64,000 nt of DNA from Myxococcales bacterium (GTDB lineage: Bacteria; Myxococcota_A; Polyangia; Polyangiales; GCA-016699535): positions 186,001 to 250,000 of the forward strand of contig JACKDX010000001.1 of NCBI GenBank assembly GCA_020633325.1. Direction: 5' to 3'. The translations under genes were made by a program, and so were the position numbers. Of this stretch, positions 40,423 through 49,035 are shown piece after piece; position 1 is the first letter of the stretch, and each line of letters starts with the position of its first letter. The notes below the pieces were generated by a model. It searched no databases. It was not told the origin of the DNA and saw only the letters and a program-made list of their open reading frames with translations.

Positions 40423-43400
40423 ATGAAGTTCGGCAGCAATCTTGTTTTTTTCTCTTGCGCATTCGTACTGGCGCTAGGTCCCAAGGCTCACGCGCAAGTG
40501 ACCATTCCCGACCTTAGAGAGGTGCGGCCTGGAGTCATGCTATTGATCGACACATCCGGATCCATGGAGCGCAAGGGCGGTTGCGTTTGTGTGACGCCAG
40601 GGTGTATCGAGTGCTATCCGACCTGCGGCGATTCCAGCGTCTCAGAGCGAAACCGTTGGGCTAATCTGACAGAGATTCTGACGGGAAGCTGGGGAGACAA
40701 CTTTTACTGTGTGGCCAAGGATCGGCGTACGGCTGAGTTCGATAGTCAGTATGACAGCAACTATTTTATACCGCATCACGCCCTTCCTTTGGACTTAGAG
40801 CAAACCGACGACGGCCTCGTTGACGTGTACATCGAGCGCGTCAAGTTTGGGATGATGACCTTTGATAATATCGGCACCGCTACCGATGAGGCCCCGCTTG
40901 TTCCCAAGTCGAACTTCCAAACAGCGGGCTTCTTGCTAAAGAGCGCGGGACCTCAAGGCATGTATTCCTATGGTGAGCCGAAGACTCTGACCTTTCCAGG
41001 CTGCGCTACAGAATACATGGTGGATCTTGGCGCGCGGGGTCCTGGAATGCAACCCGGCGCCCTCATCTCTGTGGGATTGGGTGCGGCGGATTTCCTGATT
41101 ATCAATACTGAAGTCCAAGAAGGCATCAAACATGTTCGGCCGTTTGGGGGTACGCCCATCGCAGCCATGCTGGATGATGCGCGCTATTACTATGGAAACC
41201 ATCCCGACATCGTGCTCGACGACTACATCAACTGTAGAGATCATTATGTCGTCCTGGTGACGGACGGCTATCCGGATCAAGACTATCGAGATGATCGCTT
41301 CGATTGTGACGGCCTCGATGCGTTTGGGAATCCCACCTTTAGCTGCCCTTATCAACTTCCGGCGGAGATCGCCGCCGACCTGTGTGACTACAATGCCGTA
41401 TCTGGCACATGCGAAGGGCCGGTCAAGGGGGTGTTTGTAGTCGGGTTCAACGTAGATGCGGAGGCCACCGACACTCTAAACGATATTGCCCTTGCGGGGG
41501 GAACCGAACAGGCATTGCTTGCCGAGACGCCGGACGAGCTACGGGCAAAGCTGGCGGACGCCCTCAACGCGATTGCTTCGGACGCCACCACACGGTCATC
41601 GCCCGCATTCGTCAGTCCGTCCGACAGCGGCACCCAAGGTCAGTATCAGCTACAAACAGGTTTCCAGGTGGGCGCAACTGGCGAGCCTTGGACCGGCGTG
41701 ATGGAGCGTCGCCGCTTCACCTGCAATCCCGCGACACTCGAAATGGAGGCCCAGCCCATATCTACAGCGGAAAACGACCGCTTCGAAGAAGTGCTGAACA
41801 ATCGCTCTGCTCCTCGAAACTTATACACAGTCATTTCGGGCAACAATACAAGCGCATTAACCGGAACGATCACCAACGACACCTTGGAGAGTTTTGATGC
41901 AGCTAATGTTAACATCACGTCCAAGCGCCTAGGTGCTGGAAACAACAACACGGCGCGCCGCAATGAGATCATTGGCTGGGTTCACGGCGATGATGGCACC
42001 GCCAGGCAAGGAAAACGCTTGGGCGATATCTATCACTCATCACCGGTTGTCGTGGGGCCGCCGCGCGCTGACATTGAGGATCAATCCTATAATCTCTTTC
42101 GGCAACGCGCCGAAGTGGCCAATCGACCAGTGGTAGCCTACGTGGGCACCAACGACGGCATCTTGCACGCGTTTTCCATCGAGGATTACGACGACAGTGG
42201 AACACCCATCGAGGGCGGCACCGAACTGTGGGGCTTCATCCCGCCGCTGTTATTGCCAAAACTGGACTCGATGGTCACCGCACGCCAGCTCATGTTGGAC
42301 AGCACCCCAGTAGCCAAAGATGTATTTTTCAGTCGTATGCCTTCTGCTACGCCGGATGCCAGCGCCTATCATTCGGTGCTCATCACAGGGTTTCGAGGCG
42401 GGGCCAAGGGCTTTGTCGCATTGGATGTGACCGACCCACTCAATCCGACATTTCTGTGGCAGTTCGCCGATTCGGATATGGGCTTTACCTATGGCCGGCC
42501 CGCCATCGGCCAAGCCGTGGTCAACTTCAACGGCGTGGTGCAGGAACGCGCCATTGCATTATTGCCAGGAGGCACGGGCTCTATTGATACCTTGGGCTCG
42601 CTTAGTGGTCCGATTGGGTGTAAATCGAACGGAAAGGGTTCTCCGCCTGTCAACCAAGGCACCACCAAGGCTCGCTCCCATCAGCGCTGCTGGAAACAAA
42701 AAGAGGGCCGGCAGCTTTATGTGGTAGATGTAGCCACTGGCACACTGCTTAAACACTTTACCCATGCCATTTGGAATGCTCCTGTGACAGGCACGCCGGC
42801 ACTCTTTACAGAGGAGGTAGGCACGGTAGCCACCAAGGCGTACGTGACGGACATCGATGGCGTGCTGTGGCGCATCGATCTATCTTCGTCTAATACGGGT
42901 GATTGGGATGCCGAACCGTTTCACGACATATTCTGGGATAGCTTGCCATTGGCCGGCCAGCCGGCTTATGACCCCCCAGTCCTTAGCGTGGACAACGATG
43001 GCAACACGGTAATCCTGCAAGCCTCCGGCAACACCGATGTATTGGATGGTATCGTGGAGAACCGCGTGGTCTCGCTTACAGAACACGTCAGCTATGGCGT
43101 AGCCGAGGTCACATGGGAGGCTGAGGTCAACTGGGAGATTCGTCTTGAAGCAGGCGAGGTGGTGACTGGCCCCTTGGATCTCTTTGACGGTAAGGTTTAC
43201 TTCGGAACGTTCCAATCGCCGGGCCTTTTGACAGCGCTATTGGACGCATGTGACATCGGTCAAAGCCGCGTCTGGGGCGTCCATTACACCGAGGGCGCCC
43301 TCAGCGCACTCCCTTTGACTCAGCCCACGAAGCTTCCCAATCCTGCAATCGAGTATCCCGCGGGATCGGATACGTGGGTGCGTCATTTTCCGGAGCTCCA

Positions 43401-43650
43401 AAACGTGATCGTGATGGGTGTTGGCGTCACAAAGCGTCCCACATGCTATGATGAAGACGAAGAAACCGATCCCTATTTAGGTACACGCACCGTTGTCAAT
43501 GCCTCGAACGGCGGGGGCTATCAGCTCGTCGCCCTTGCCGGCGGTGACGCCGAGCGCGCAACCGGACAAGTGATCGGATCCATCACGAGGGATCTTGCGC
43601 CCCCTGCGGCTATCACTCGGGTTATGTCTAGGGTATCCTCGGTTGAATGA
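40423..43650 (+). CDS. pilY1: PilY1-type pilus tip adhesin with von Willebrand factor A domain
   Basis: A 1075-residue exported protein. A signal peptide (FFSCAFVLALGPKAHAQ) is followed by a VWA domain with a MIDAS motif DTSGSME at about residue 45; a Cys-rich insertion (KGGCVCVTPGCIECYPTCG) sits directly after it. The C-terminal half is the PilY1 beta-propeller, with the signature phrases AYVGTNDGILHAF, GFRGGAKGFVALDVTDP and QLYVVDV. PilY1 proteins sit at the pilus tip, bind calcium and mediate adhesion and surface sensing. It has AGGAG in front. It overlaps the next lipoprotein gene by four bases, extending the operon. Confidence 0.9.
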   Translation: MKFGSNLVFFSCAFVLALGPKAHAQVTIPDLREVRPGVMLLIDTSGSMERKGGCVCVTPGCIECYPTCGDSSVSERNRWANLTEILTGSWGDNFYCVAKDRRTAEFDSQYDSNYFIPHHALPLDLEQTDDGLVDVYIERVKFGMMTFDNIGTATDEAPLVPKSNFQTAGFLLKSAGPQGMYSYGEPKTLTFPGCATEYMVDLGARGPGMQPGALISVGLGAADFLIINTEVQEGIKHVRPFGGTPIAAMLDDARYYYGNHPDIVLDDYINCRDHYVVLVTDGYPDQDYRDDRFDCDGLDAFGNPTFSCPYQLPAEIAADLCDYNAVSGTCEGPVKGVFVVGFNVDAEATDTLNDIALAGGTEQALLAETPDELRAKLADALNAIASDATTRSSPAFVSPSDSGTQGQYQLQTGFQVGATGEPWTGVMERRRFTCNPATLEMEAQPISTAENDRFEEVLNNRSAPRNLYTVISGNNTSALTGTITNDTLESFDAANVNITSKRLGAGNNNTARRNEIIGWVHGDDGTARQGKRLGDIYHSSPVVVGPPRADIEDQSYNLFRQRAEVANRPVVAYVGTNDGILHAFSIEDYDDSGTPIEGGTELWGFIPPLLLPKLDSMVTARQLMLDSTPVAKDVFFSRMPSATPDASAYHSVLITGFRGGAKGFVALDVTDPLNPTFLWQFADSDMGFTYGRPAIGQAVVNFNGVVQERAIALLPGGTGSIDTLGSLSGPIGCKSNGKGSPPVNQGTTKARSHQRCWKQKEGRQLYVVDVATGTLLKHFTHAIWNAPVTGTPALFTEEVGTVATKAYVTDIDGVLWRIDLSSSNTGDWDAEPFHDIFWDSLPLAGQPAYDPPVLSVDNDGNTVILQASGNTDVLDGIVENRVVSLTEHVSYGVAEVTWEAEVNWEIRLEAGEVVTGPLDLFDGKVYFGTFQSPGLLTALLDACDIGQSRVWGVHYTEGALSALPLTQPTKLPNPAIEYPAGSDTWVRHFPELQNVIVMGVGVTKRPTCYDEDEETDPYLGTRTVVNASNGGGYQLVALAGGDAERATGQVIGSITRDLAPPAAITRVMSRVSSVE

Positions 43651-44165
43651 GAGCCACAGCACTGCTCGCACTATGCGTCACGCTCGTAAGTGGCGCATGC
43701 CAGAGCGAGAACAGCGCACCCCGAGCGACCCCACCGCCCAAGCGCGTAACGAGTCAAAAGCCTATCGCAGTCCCCCAGGACCTTTTGTTTAACGCCAAGG
43801 GAGAACTGGTCGAATCGGAGGACAGCGTGGCAGGTCTTAAACTGCCTCGAGGGCTTCGTTTGCTCCGGCGAGCCGATCGGCTTGCCGTCTACGAAACCAG
43901 TTTGCCCATGGAAAAAATCCAGAGATATTTTGGCCCACGCTTATTCACTGGAGAAGTTGAGCAACAAGGTCAGCGAGTGATCTATCGCGCGGCAATACCA
44001 AAAGGTGTCAAGGGCGGCGTCGTGAAGTTGGACGTGAGATTGTACCCCGCCGCCAATGGCCAGCACCGTGTGGAAATCCGGAAGCTACGTCCCATGCCTC
44101 AATCACCCTTGCCTGACCCCAAAGTTCAAGCGTTGCTGAAAGAACAGCAAAAGTATATGCAGTAA
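43647..44165 (+). CDS. Uncharacterised lipoprotein in the pilin operon
   Basis: A 172-residue protein with a lipoprotein signal (ALCVTLVSGACQSE; lipid Cys at 18). The mature part has a Pro/Lys linker, then a compact fold with LKLPRGLRLLRRADRLAVYE and a basic beta-rich segment (KLDVRLYPAANGQHRVEIRKL), ending in Pro and Lys/Gln-rich residues. No family is recognised. The start overlaps pilY1 by four bases (ATGA), so it is translationally coupled and likely works with, or is made together with, the pilus tip complex. Confidence 0.72.
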   Translation: MRATALLALCVTLVSGACQSENSAPRATPPPKRVTSQKPIAVPQDLLFNAKGELVESEDSVAGLKLPRGLRLLRRADRLAVYETSLPMEKIQRYFGPRLFTGEVEQQGQRVIYRAAIPKGVKGGVVKLDVRLYPAANGQHRVEIRKLRPMPQSPLPDPKVQALLKEQQKYMQ

Positions 44166-44168
44166 CGC

Positions 44169-44588
44169 ATGCAGCACCGTGTGGGGCTCTTCATGGCCTT
44201 CAGCGTCTTGCTCGTGGTAGGAGCGCTGGCATCGCCAAGCGAAGCCGACGCCGACGGTCGAACTATCGAGCAAGAAGTTCGCCGTATACAGCGAGAATCT
44301 GTCGACAAAACTCCCGTTACACCCGCATTAAATCACGCTCTTTCCGCGCTCCGCCGCAGCGAGCGCTATCTCAGGCGGAAAAATTTTCGGGCCGCAATCG
44401 CGGCGAGACGCACCGCATGGGCAGCGCTCGAACTCGCCTCAAGACAGCTCGCTTACGAAACGGCTCAGCGCGTGCGACTTAGAGCCTACCGAAGTATGGC
44501 TGCTTCCATCAACGAACGTCGTGCTGCCAGACGGGCCCTTGAAAGCGCTCTATCGCAACGGGCACGGTTAGGACCGCGCGAACCATGA
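44169..44588 (+). CDS. Uncharacterised exported helical protein
   Basis: A 139-residue protein with a signal peptide (AFSVLLVVGALASPSEADA) and an Arg/Ala-rich, probably all-helical mature region (SALRRSERYLRRKNFRAAIAA) that resembles a helical hairpin or short TPR-like unit. No Cys is present. It begins 3 bases after the preceding lipoprotein gene and overlaps the next gene by four bases, placing it firmly in the pilin-led operon. Function unknown. Confidence 0.7.
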   Translation: MQHRVGLFMAFSVLLVVGALASPSEADADGRTIEQEVRRIQRESVDKTPVTPALNHALSALRRSERYLRRKNFRAAIAARRTAWAALELASRQLAYETAQRVRLRAYRSMAASINERRAARRALESALSQRARLGPREP

Positions 44589-45622
44589 GATGCCTAACCG
44601 CTGCATTGTTATTTCTCGGCCTTATGGGTTGTGTATCCACGATGGGACCAAAGGCAGACCAGTTTTTGGATCGCCGGGCTGCCCCGAGCAGCCAACACGC
44701 TGAAAGGCATGCACTAGATATTGTCAAGCGTGCGGACCATGCGTGGCAGGATGCACAACAAGCACACGATGCGGATAATCCGGAAGAAGCCTCTGAGCAT
44801 CTCAACCGGGCCCTGATTTTTTTGGAAGCCGCTATTATTGAAACGCAGCGCATTGAGCTCGAGCAGCTGGCATCCACCATGACCACACGATCTACACGTA
44901 ACAAGTCCCAAGCCATGCGAGATAATGCCGCGAGGTACACGATCGAGCAGGAGATAGCGCAACGATTGGCGGCAGCAATCGCCGATACCGAAGTGGCTCG
45001 ATCTGTGGCGCTCGCCGAGTCCGATGAGTCCGAGCTGAGTGCGGCATCACTGGAAGCTGCTCGCATTTTGCACGCAAAGGCGGATCTGACCTGTGCTTCA
45101 GCCACCGCACTTAGTGCATCCGCAAGCATGCTTGAGCGCGCCCGGACATTGCTCCGCGAATCTCGAAGTGTTTCCTCGTTATCGCACGCTGAACAGGCCC
45201 TGCGCGCCTGCGAACTCGCCATGGCCCAGGGCCGCACCCTTCAAGATGGCGCCTCTATTGAGGAAGCGCATTCGCTCCTAGAAGCCGCGAGAGCGGCCGG
45301 CTTTGAAGCGCAGGCGATGCCAAATGGCGTGGTTCTTCTTCTACAGGACCTCACGGATGGTAGTAGCAGGGAGTCCAGCGCACGTGTTCGACGGGTACTT
45401 GCGCGCGTGGCGCGACTTGCTCTGGGGTTTCCCAAAGGCGAGTTGCTGATACAGCCAGCCACCGGCGGCGGTATCGACCAAACGCAAGGCACACGCATTC
45501 GATCTATATTGATATCGGAGGGCGTAGATCGGAATCGGCTGCGGATACAAGGCGCTGCTCACGATCCGCAGCCCTCCGCAACTAAGATCCGATTTCCGGC
45601 ATACGGAGGCCTGGACCTATGA
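44585..45622 (+). CDS. Lipoprotein with helical body and degenerate OmpA-like C-terminus
   Basis: A 345-residue protein. Signal peptide LLFLGLMGC gives a lipid Cys at 16. Residues about 40-240 are long Ala/Glu-rich helices (DUF4398-like composition). The C-terminal 90 residues read RVRRVLARVARLALGFPKGELLIQP, TQGTRIRSILISEGVDRNRL and RIQGAAHD, which follow the OmpA-domain order but lack the usual GHTD motif and its diaminopimelate-contacting Asp/Arg pair in recognisable form. It may have lost peptidoglycan binding. It overlaps the previous gene by four bases and ends the pilin-led operon, 11 bases from the convergent UbiA-type gene. Confidence 0.65.
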   Translation: MRCLTAALLFLGLMGCVSTMGPKADQFLDRRAAPSSQHAERHALDIVKRADHAWQDAQQAHDADNPEEASEHLNRALIFLEAAIIETQRIELEQLASTMTTRSTRNKSQAMRDNAARYTIEQEIAQRLAAAIADTEVARSVALAESDESELSAASLEAARILHAKADLTCASATALSASASMLERARTLLRESRSVSSLSHAEQALRACELAMAQGRTLQDGASIEEAHSLLEAARAAGFEAQAMPNGVVLLLQDLTDGSSRESSARVRRVLARVARLALGFPKGELLIQPATGGGIDQTQGTRIRSILISEGVDRNRLRIQGAAHDPQPSATKIRFPAYGGLDL

Positions 45623-45632
45623 CACCTAGACT

Positions 45633-46502
45633 TTAATAAATCAAGATGACCACACATGCGCCCCACAAGAGAATATTCATCAAAAACGGGATGTCGGTCA
45701 GCATCTTCTCTGTCGGACTTTCTGCGGTGTTCTTGTGTCGAATGAGAAAATTGAAGCGTGCGATGCCAAATGCGACAAACAGGGTGGTGAGAAACAAATA
45801 CCCCGTTTGAAAAAAATGTTGGGTACTTGGATCTAGGGTGTATGCGGCATATGCAATGATGGTTAACCCGCCCGTTGTGTAGAGTGCGCCTTGAGCTAAT
45901 CCGCTGTTATAGCCGCGCAGCGACTCCCTTTGTCGGACAGCCGCTTTACCCTGAATCAGCTCATGAAAGCGCTTCCCGAAGGCTAAGAAAAGCGCCAAGA
46001 CAAAGGTGACCACCAACAGATAACCAGAAGGCGCCACATTGACCGCGACCGACCCCGCGAGCACACGCAGTTCAAACCCAGTGGCGATGCAGATCACATC
46101 CACGTAGGCGATATTTTTTAGGCGTAAACTGTACGCGACATTTAGCCCGATATATGCGAGTGTAAACAACACGAACGCGCCATTGATCGTGAAGCCAATT
46201 CCAATGGCACCAACCAGAAGTAATCCAGCGACTGTCGCTGCCATCCCGGGACCGATAGCGCCACTGGCAATGGGCCGATGGCATTTGACGGGATGCACGC
46301 GATCGGCTTTTCGGTCAACGAGATCATTCAGTATGTAAATGGCACTGGCAGCCAGGCTGAAACCAACAAATGCGAAAAGTGCGCGGATCACGACTTCGCG
46401 GATGAGCAGCTCTTTGGCGAAGACCGCGGGCATCAACACAAATAAATTTTTCACCCATTGATGAGGGCGAAGCATCCGAATGAGGGCCCGTCGCAGCTTC
46501 AT
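45633..46502 (-). CDS. UbiA-family prenyltransferase, closest in form to decaprenyl-phosphate phosphoribosyltransferase
   Basis: A 289-residue membrane protein with about eight hydrophobic segments. Motif 1 is NDLVDRKADRVHP (NDxxDxxxD) and the second acidic motif region is AYVDVICIATGFELR. The opening LRPHQWVKNLFVLMPAVFA and the phrase KRFHELI are typical of the phosphoribosyl-1-pyrophosphate:polyprenyl-phosphate branch (DPPR synthase, UbiA superfamily) rather than of ubiquinone enzymes. It would make polyprenyl-phosphoribose, a donor for arabinose- or ribose-containing glycans. The start may be ATG 46502 or a GTG seven codons upstream. Confirmation needs a tree. Confidence 0.75.
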   Translation of the reverse strand: MKLRRALIRMLRPHQWVKNLFVLMPAVFAKELLIREVVIRALFAFVGFSLAASAIYILNDLVDRKADRVHPVKCHRPIASGAIGPGMAATVAGLLLVGAIGIGFTINGAFVLFTLAYIGLNVAYSLRLKNIAYVDVICIATGFELRVLAGSVAVNVAPSGYLLVVTFVLALFLAFGKRFHELIQGKAAVRQRESLRGYNSGLAQGALYTTGGLTIIAYAAYTLDPSTQHFFQTGYLFLTTLFVAFGIARFNFLIRHKNTAESPTEKMLTDIPFLMNILLWGACVVILIY

Positions 46503-46569
46503 TGTGTATTGCACCCGTCGCACATTAGGCAGCCGCTGGCATGCACCCAGAAATTTCTATAAATCGATC

Positions 46570-47361
46570 TCAACGATAGGTAAATCGTATCTCGTAATCA
46601 CAAATAGAAAAAAGATCTCCTTCATCTATCCGTTTGCCGCCGATGCGTCGCCCTTGATATTCAACACCGTTGGTGCTCCCTAAATCCTTGAGATAATAAG
46701 CGCCGTTTTCAAAGACAATGGCAGCATGGCGACGAGAAATATTCCCATCTTTAATGGTGAGATCTGAACTTTTTGAGCCTCGACCAATGATAAACTCATC
46801 TTTGGTGACTGGTATCTGTTGCCCATTGTAAATCACATAGAGATTGGGTCGCGTCCCTGCTCTTAGAGATGCCGGTTCAGGGAAAGCGGGGTCCATGGAA
46901 GAGCCATAGGGTGGCTGCTCGGAGGCTAGAGACCCGGGACTGCTGTGCGAGGCAGAGCTTGGAGATCCAGGACGCCAACTCTTCTTTGAAAGAGGTGCGG
47001 TATCCCCCGGGTAGCTGGGTCTCTGGGGGGACGAGGGTCCATATGCAGGTCGGGCAGGAGGTGGAGGCGGCAAGGGAAGCGCGCCTGTCGAAAATGATGC
47101 GCGTGAGGAGCGTAGCGCGCCAAGCGCCGGAATATTGCCCGATGAAGATCCAGTGGCTTGCGGCGAGGGCGAGATGCTTTGTTGCAAAGACGCTTTAGAT
47201 ACCTCTCCTTCCTGATACCCGCGCGCGTACTGCCTCATGGCCTCGTTGATAAGATAATCCGCAGAACATTCAAGCTCCGCACTCATTTGCTGGAAAAGGT
47301 CCCAGAGATAGTCCCGGCAATGAAACTGTCGCAAACGCTTGGATATTTGATCGTGGCTCAT
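46570..47361 (-). CDS. FHA-domain protein with helical N-terminus and Pro/Ser-rich linker
   Basis: A 263-residue protein. Residues 1 to about 60 (SHDQISKRLRQFHCRDYLWDL ... ADYLINEAMRQYARGY) form a small helical domain seen in front of FHA domains in deltaproteobacteria. Residues about 60-170 are a low-complexity Pro/Ser/Ala linker. The C-terminal FHA domain has FIIGRGSKSSDLTI, ISRRHAAIVF and LKDLGSTNGVEY, the full phosphothreonine-binding set. It probably docks onto a Ser/Thr-kinase-phosphorylated partner; no kinase gene lies next to it. Start 47361 is preferred to one 12 codons upstream. Confidence 0.82.
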   Translation of the reverse strand: MSHDQISKRLRQFHCRDYLWDLFQQMSAELECSADYLINEAMRQYARGYQEGEVSKASLQQSISPSPQATGSSSGNIPALGALRSSRASFSTGALPLPPPPPARPAYGPSSPQRPSYPGDTAPLSKKSWRPGSPSSASHSSPGSLASEQPPYGSSMDPAFPEPASLRAGTRPNLYVIYNGQQIPVTKDEFIIGRGSKSSDLTIKDGNISRRHAAIVFENGAYYLKDLGSTNGVEYQGRRIGGKRIDEGDLFSICDYEIRFTYR

Positions 47362-47430
47362 GGCACCGGCCCGCAAAGCATACCTTTTTCTTTGCAATCA
47401 CGCCAATCCATTGGCCAAATGCCGCTGTCC

Positions 47431-48903
47431 CTACTGTGCTGGAGACAATGAGGCGCGCTGTGTGAGCACCTGAAGTACCTCTCCTGCCACCTTTCCAACC
47501 GTCATATTGGGATCCCAGTGTTTGCCCTTGACCGGCGTTGCATCGGTCTTAACTTTCTGCACTGACGGAATATCGTTCTTGGTGCCTTTGCGCTCCAACA
47601 CCCGCAATGCAATGACGCGTTCCCACCAGTTTTTGGAACCCAGCATGCCTCGAAGCTTCGAGGTTGGAAGCGGCGACAGTTGACCTATGCGCTTCGCATA
47701 ACCTTCGAGCTCCTCAGGCTCATAGTTCACATCACCTTGATGGGGTAACTTGTCGAGAAATTCCGAGAGCACTTTCTCGCCGCCGATGGCCAAGACTAGC
47801 TCGCCCGCACGCCACCGTTCGCGAGCGTTCGAGGCGCTTTGGACCAGCGGCCAAAGCCGAGCAACAGTTTTGGGGCTGCGCACATCGCTCAACCGATCAA
47901 ACGCGTAATCCCTCACTTTTGTAGGATTTGCATTATTTAGTGCGAGTTCAAGCAAGCGATCGAGTTGATCAGCCGACGCCTTCCCTTCAAGCGCCGCAAG
48001 CGCACGCCACCGTCGTTCCACCATCGCAGGCTCTTGCGAATTGATCGATGCAATCTGCAGCAATCGCTCCGCTACTACGCGCTGGTCCGCTACGGAGCTC
48101 ATTGCGGGCAAAGCGCCCGTGGTAATAAAAACCTCGCGGTGATGCAGAGCAGCACGTTGTACGTCTGGACGCTTGACGGTTTGCCCTCGGTCTTTGGCCT
48201 GTTCAAGGATTCGCGTCTCGAGCCACACCAAAAATTCTTTGCTCTCCATCTCACGCTCGATCTCGACGAGGCGTTTTGCCGCCTGTGCCTTGGTAGCGTC
48301 GTCTCCGACTTGAGCGATTAGCTGGGAAAGCTTGATCAGAGCCATTTGCGGCATGCGGGGATCAAGCGCTGCTACCAACTGAGCACCCGCAGATGCTCCC
48401 AATGCTCGAATAATCTGCTCTGCGCTAAACTTCCCGGCCAGGCTTCTCCCGTTAAAGTCGCCTGCCAGCCATTGTACGATGGAAGTTGACAGATCCCGTC
48501 GCACTTCTTCGGATGCTAGCGGAACCAATATAAACGCCGCATCTTTGGCCCGCACTTCAAGTGCCGCCGGTCCACTTTCATCTGCGGTAGCCTTAGTAGT
48601 GCCATGCATGAGTGTCTTTAATTGCTCTGCAACATCATGAATGATTTGCGGGCTATCTTTATCCGTAAGCTTGCGCAGGGTCTGCTCGAACTCCGCCATG
48701 CCGTCCACGTCTTGCCGGTTCATCTCGACTAACGCCACCAAGGCTCTGGCGCGAAGCTTCACATCGTATTTCGGTGTGAGCGCGACGGATACTATTTTAC
48801 CGGGTCCCTTGACGGTCGACTTCCACGTCTGGATATCGTTGGAATCAACCCTGCAGGCACCCAACGTCATGCCTACGAGAACCCATATTTGCCATACGCG
48901 CAT
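47431..48903 (-). CDS. HEAT-repeat lipoprotein
   Basis: A 490-residue protein with a lipoprotein signal (WVLVGMTLGACRVD; lipid Cys at 17 from ATG 48903). The body is a series of short antiparallel helical pairs, for example VRDYAFDRLSDVRSPKTVARLW and WWERVIALRVLERKG, matching HEAT/PBS-type repeats. It is probably a periplasmic or outer-membrane-attached scaffold. The frame is open ten codons further upstream. It lies divergent from ftsK with about 130 bases between, and 69 bases upstream of the FHA gene on the same strand. Confidence 0.75.
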   Translation of the reverse strand: MRVWQIWVLVGMTLGACRVDSNDIQTWKSTVKGPGKIVSVALTPKYDVKLRARALVALVEMNRQDVDGMAEFEQTLRKLTDKDSPQIIHDVAEQLKTLMHGTTKATADESGPAALEVRAKDAAFILVPLASEEVRRDLSTSIVQWLAGDFNGRSLAGKFSAEQIIRALGASAGAQLVAALDPRMPQMALIKLSQLIAQVGDDATKAQAAKRLVEIEREMESKEFLVWLETRILEQAKDRGQTVKRPDVQRAALHHREVFITTGALPAMSSVADQRVVAERLLQIASINSQEPAMVERRWRALAALEGKASADQLDRLLELALNNANPTKVRDYAFDRLSDVRSPKTVARLWPLVQSASNARERWRAGELVLAIGGEKVLSEFLDKLPHQGDVNYEPEELEGYAKRIGQLSPLPTSKLRGMLGSKNWWERVIALRVLERKGTKNDIPSVQKVKTDATPVKGKHWDPNMTVGKVAGEVLQVLTQRASLSPAQ

Positions 48904-48982
48904 GTCGTATCCCCTAGGTGCAGACTGCCACAAGTGTAGAGAATATTGAATGGTTTCTTTTTGCGATCAAGAATCTCAAATT

Positions 48983-49012
48983 TTGACCATATCGCCTGCA
49001 ATCTCCTACCCT
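48983..49012 (+). promoter_or_regulatory. Possible ftsK promoter
   Basis: TTGACC (48983-48988) and TACCCT (49007-49012) are 18 bases apart and 23 bases before the ftsK GTG start, which is preceded by GGGGAG. The match to a sigma-70 promoter is moderate, and this was assigned by eye. Confidence 0.35.
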
Positions 49013-49035
49013 AACTCGTGCCGTAGGGGAGTGAT

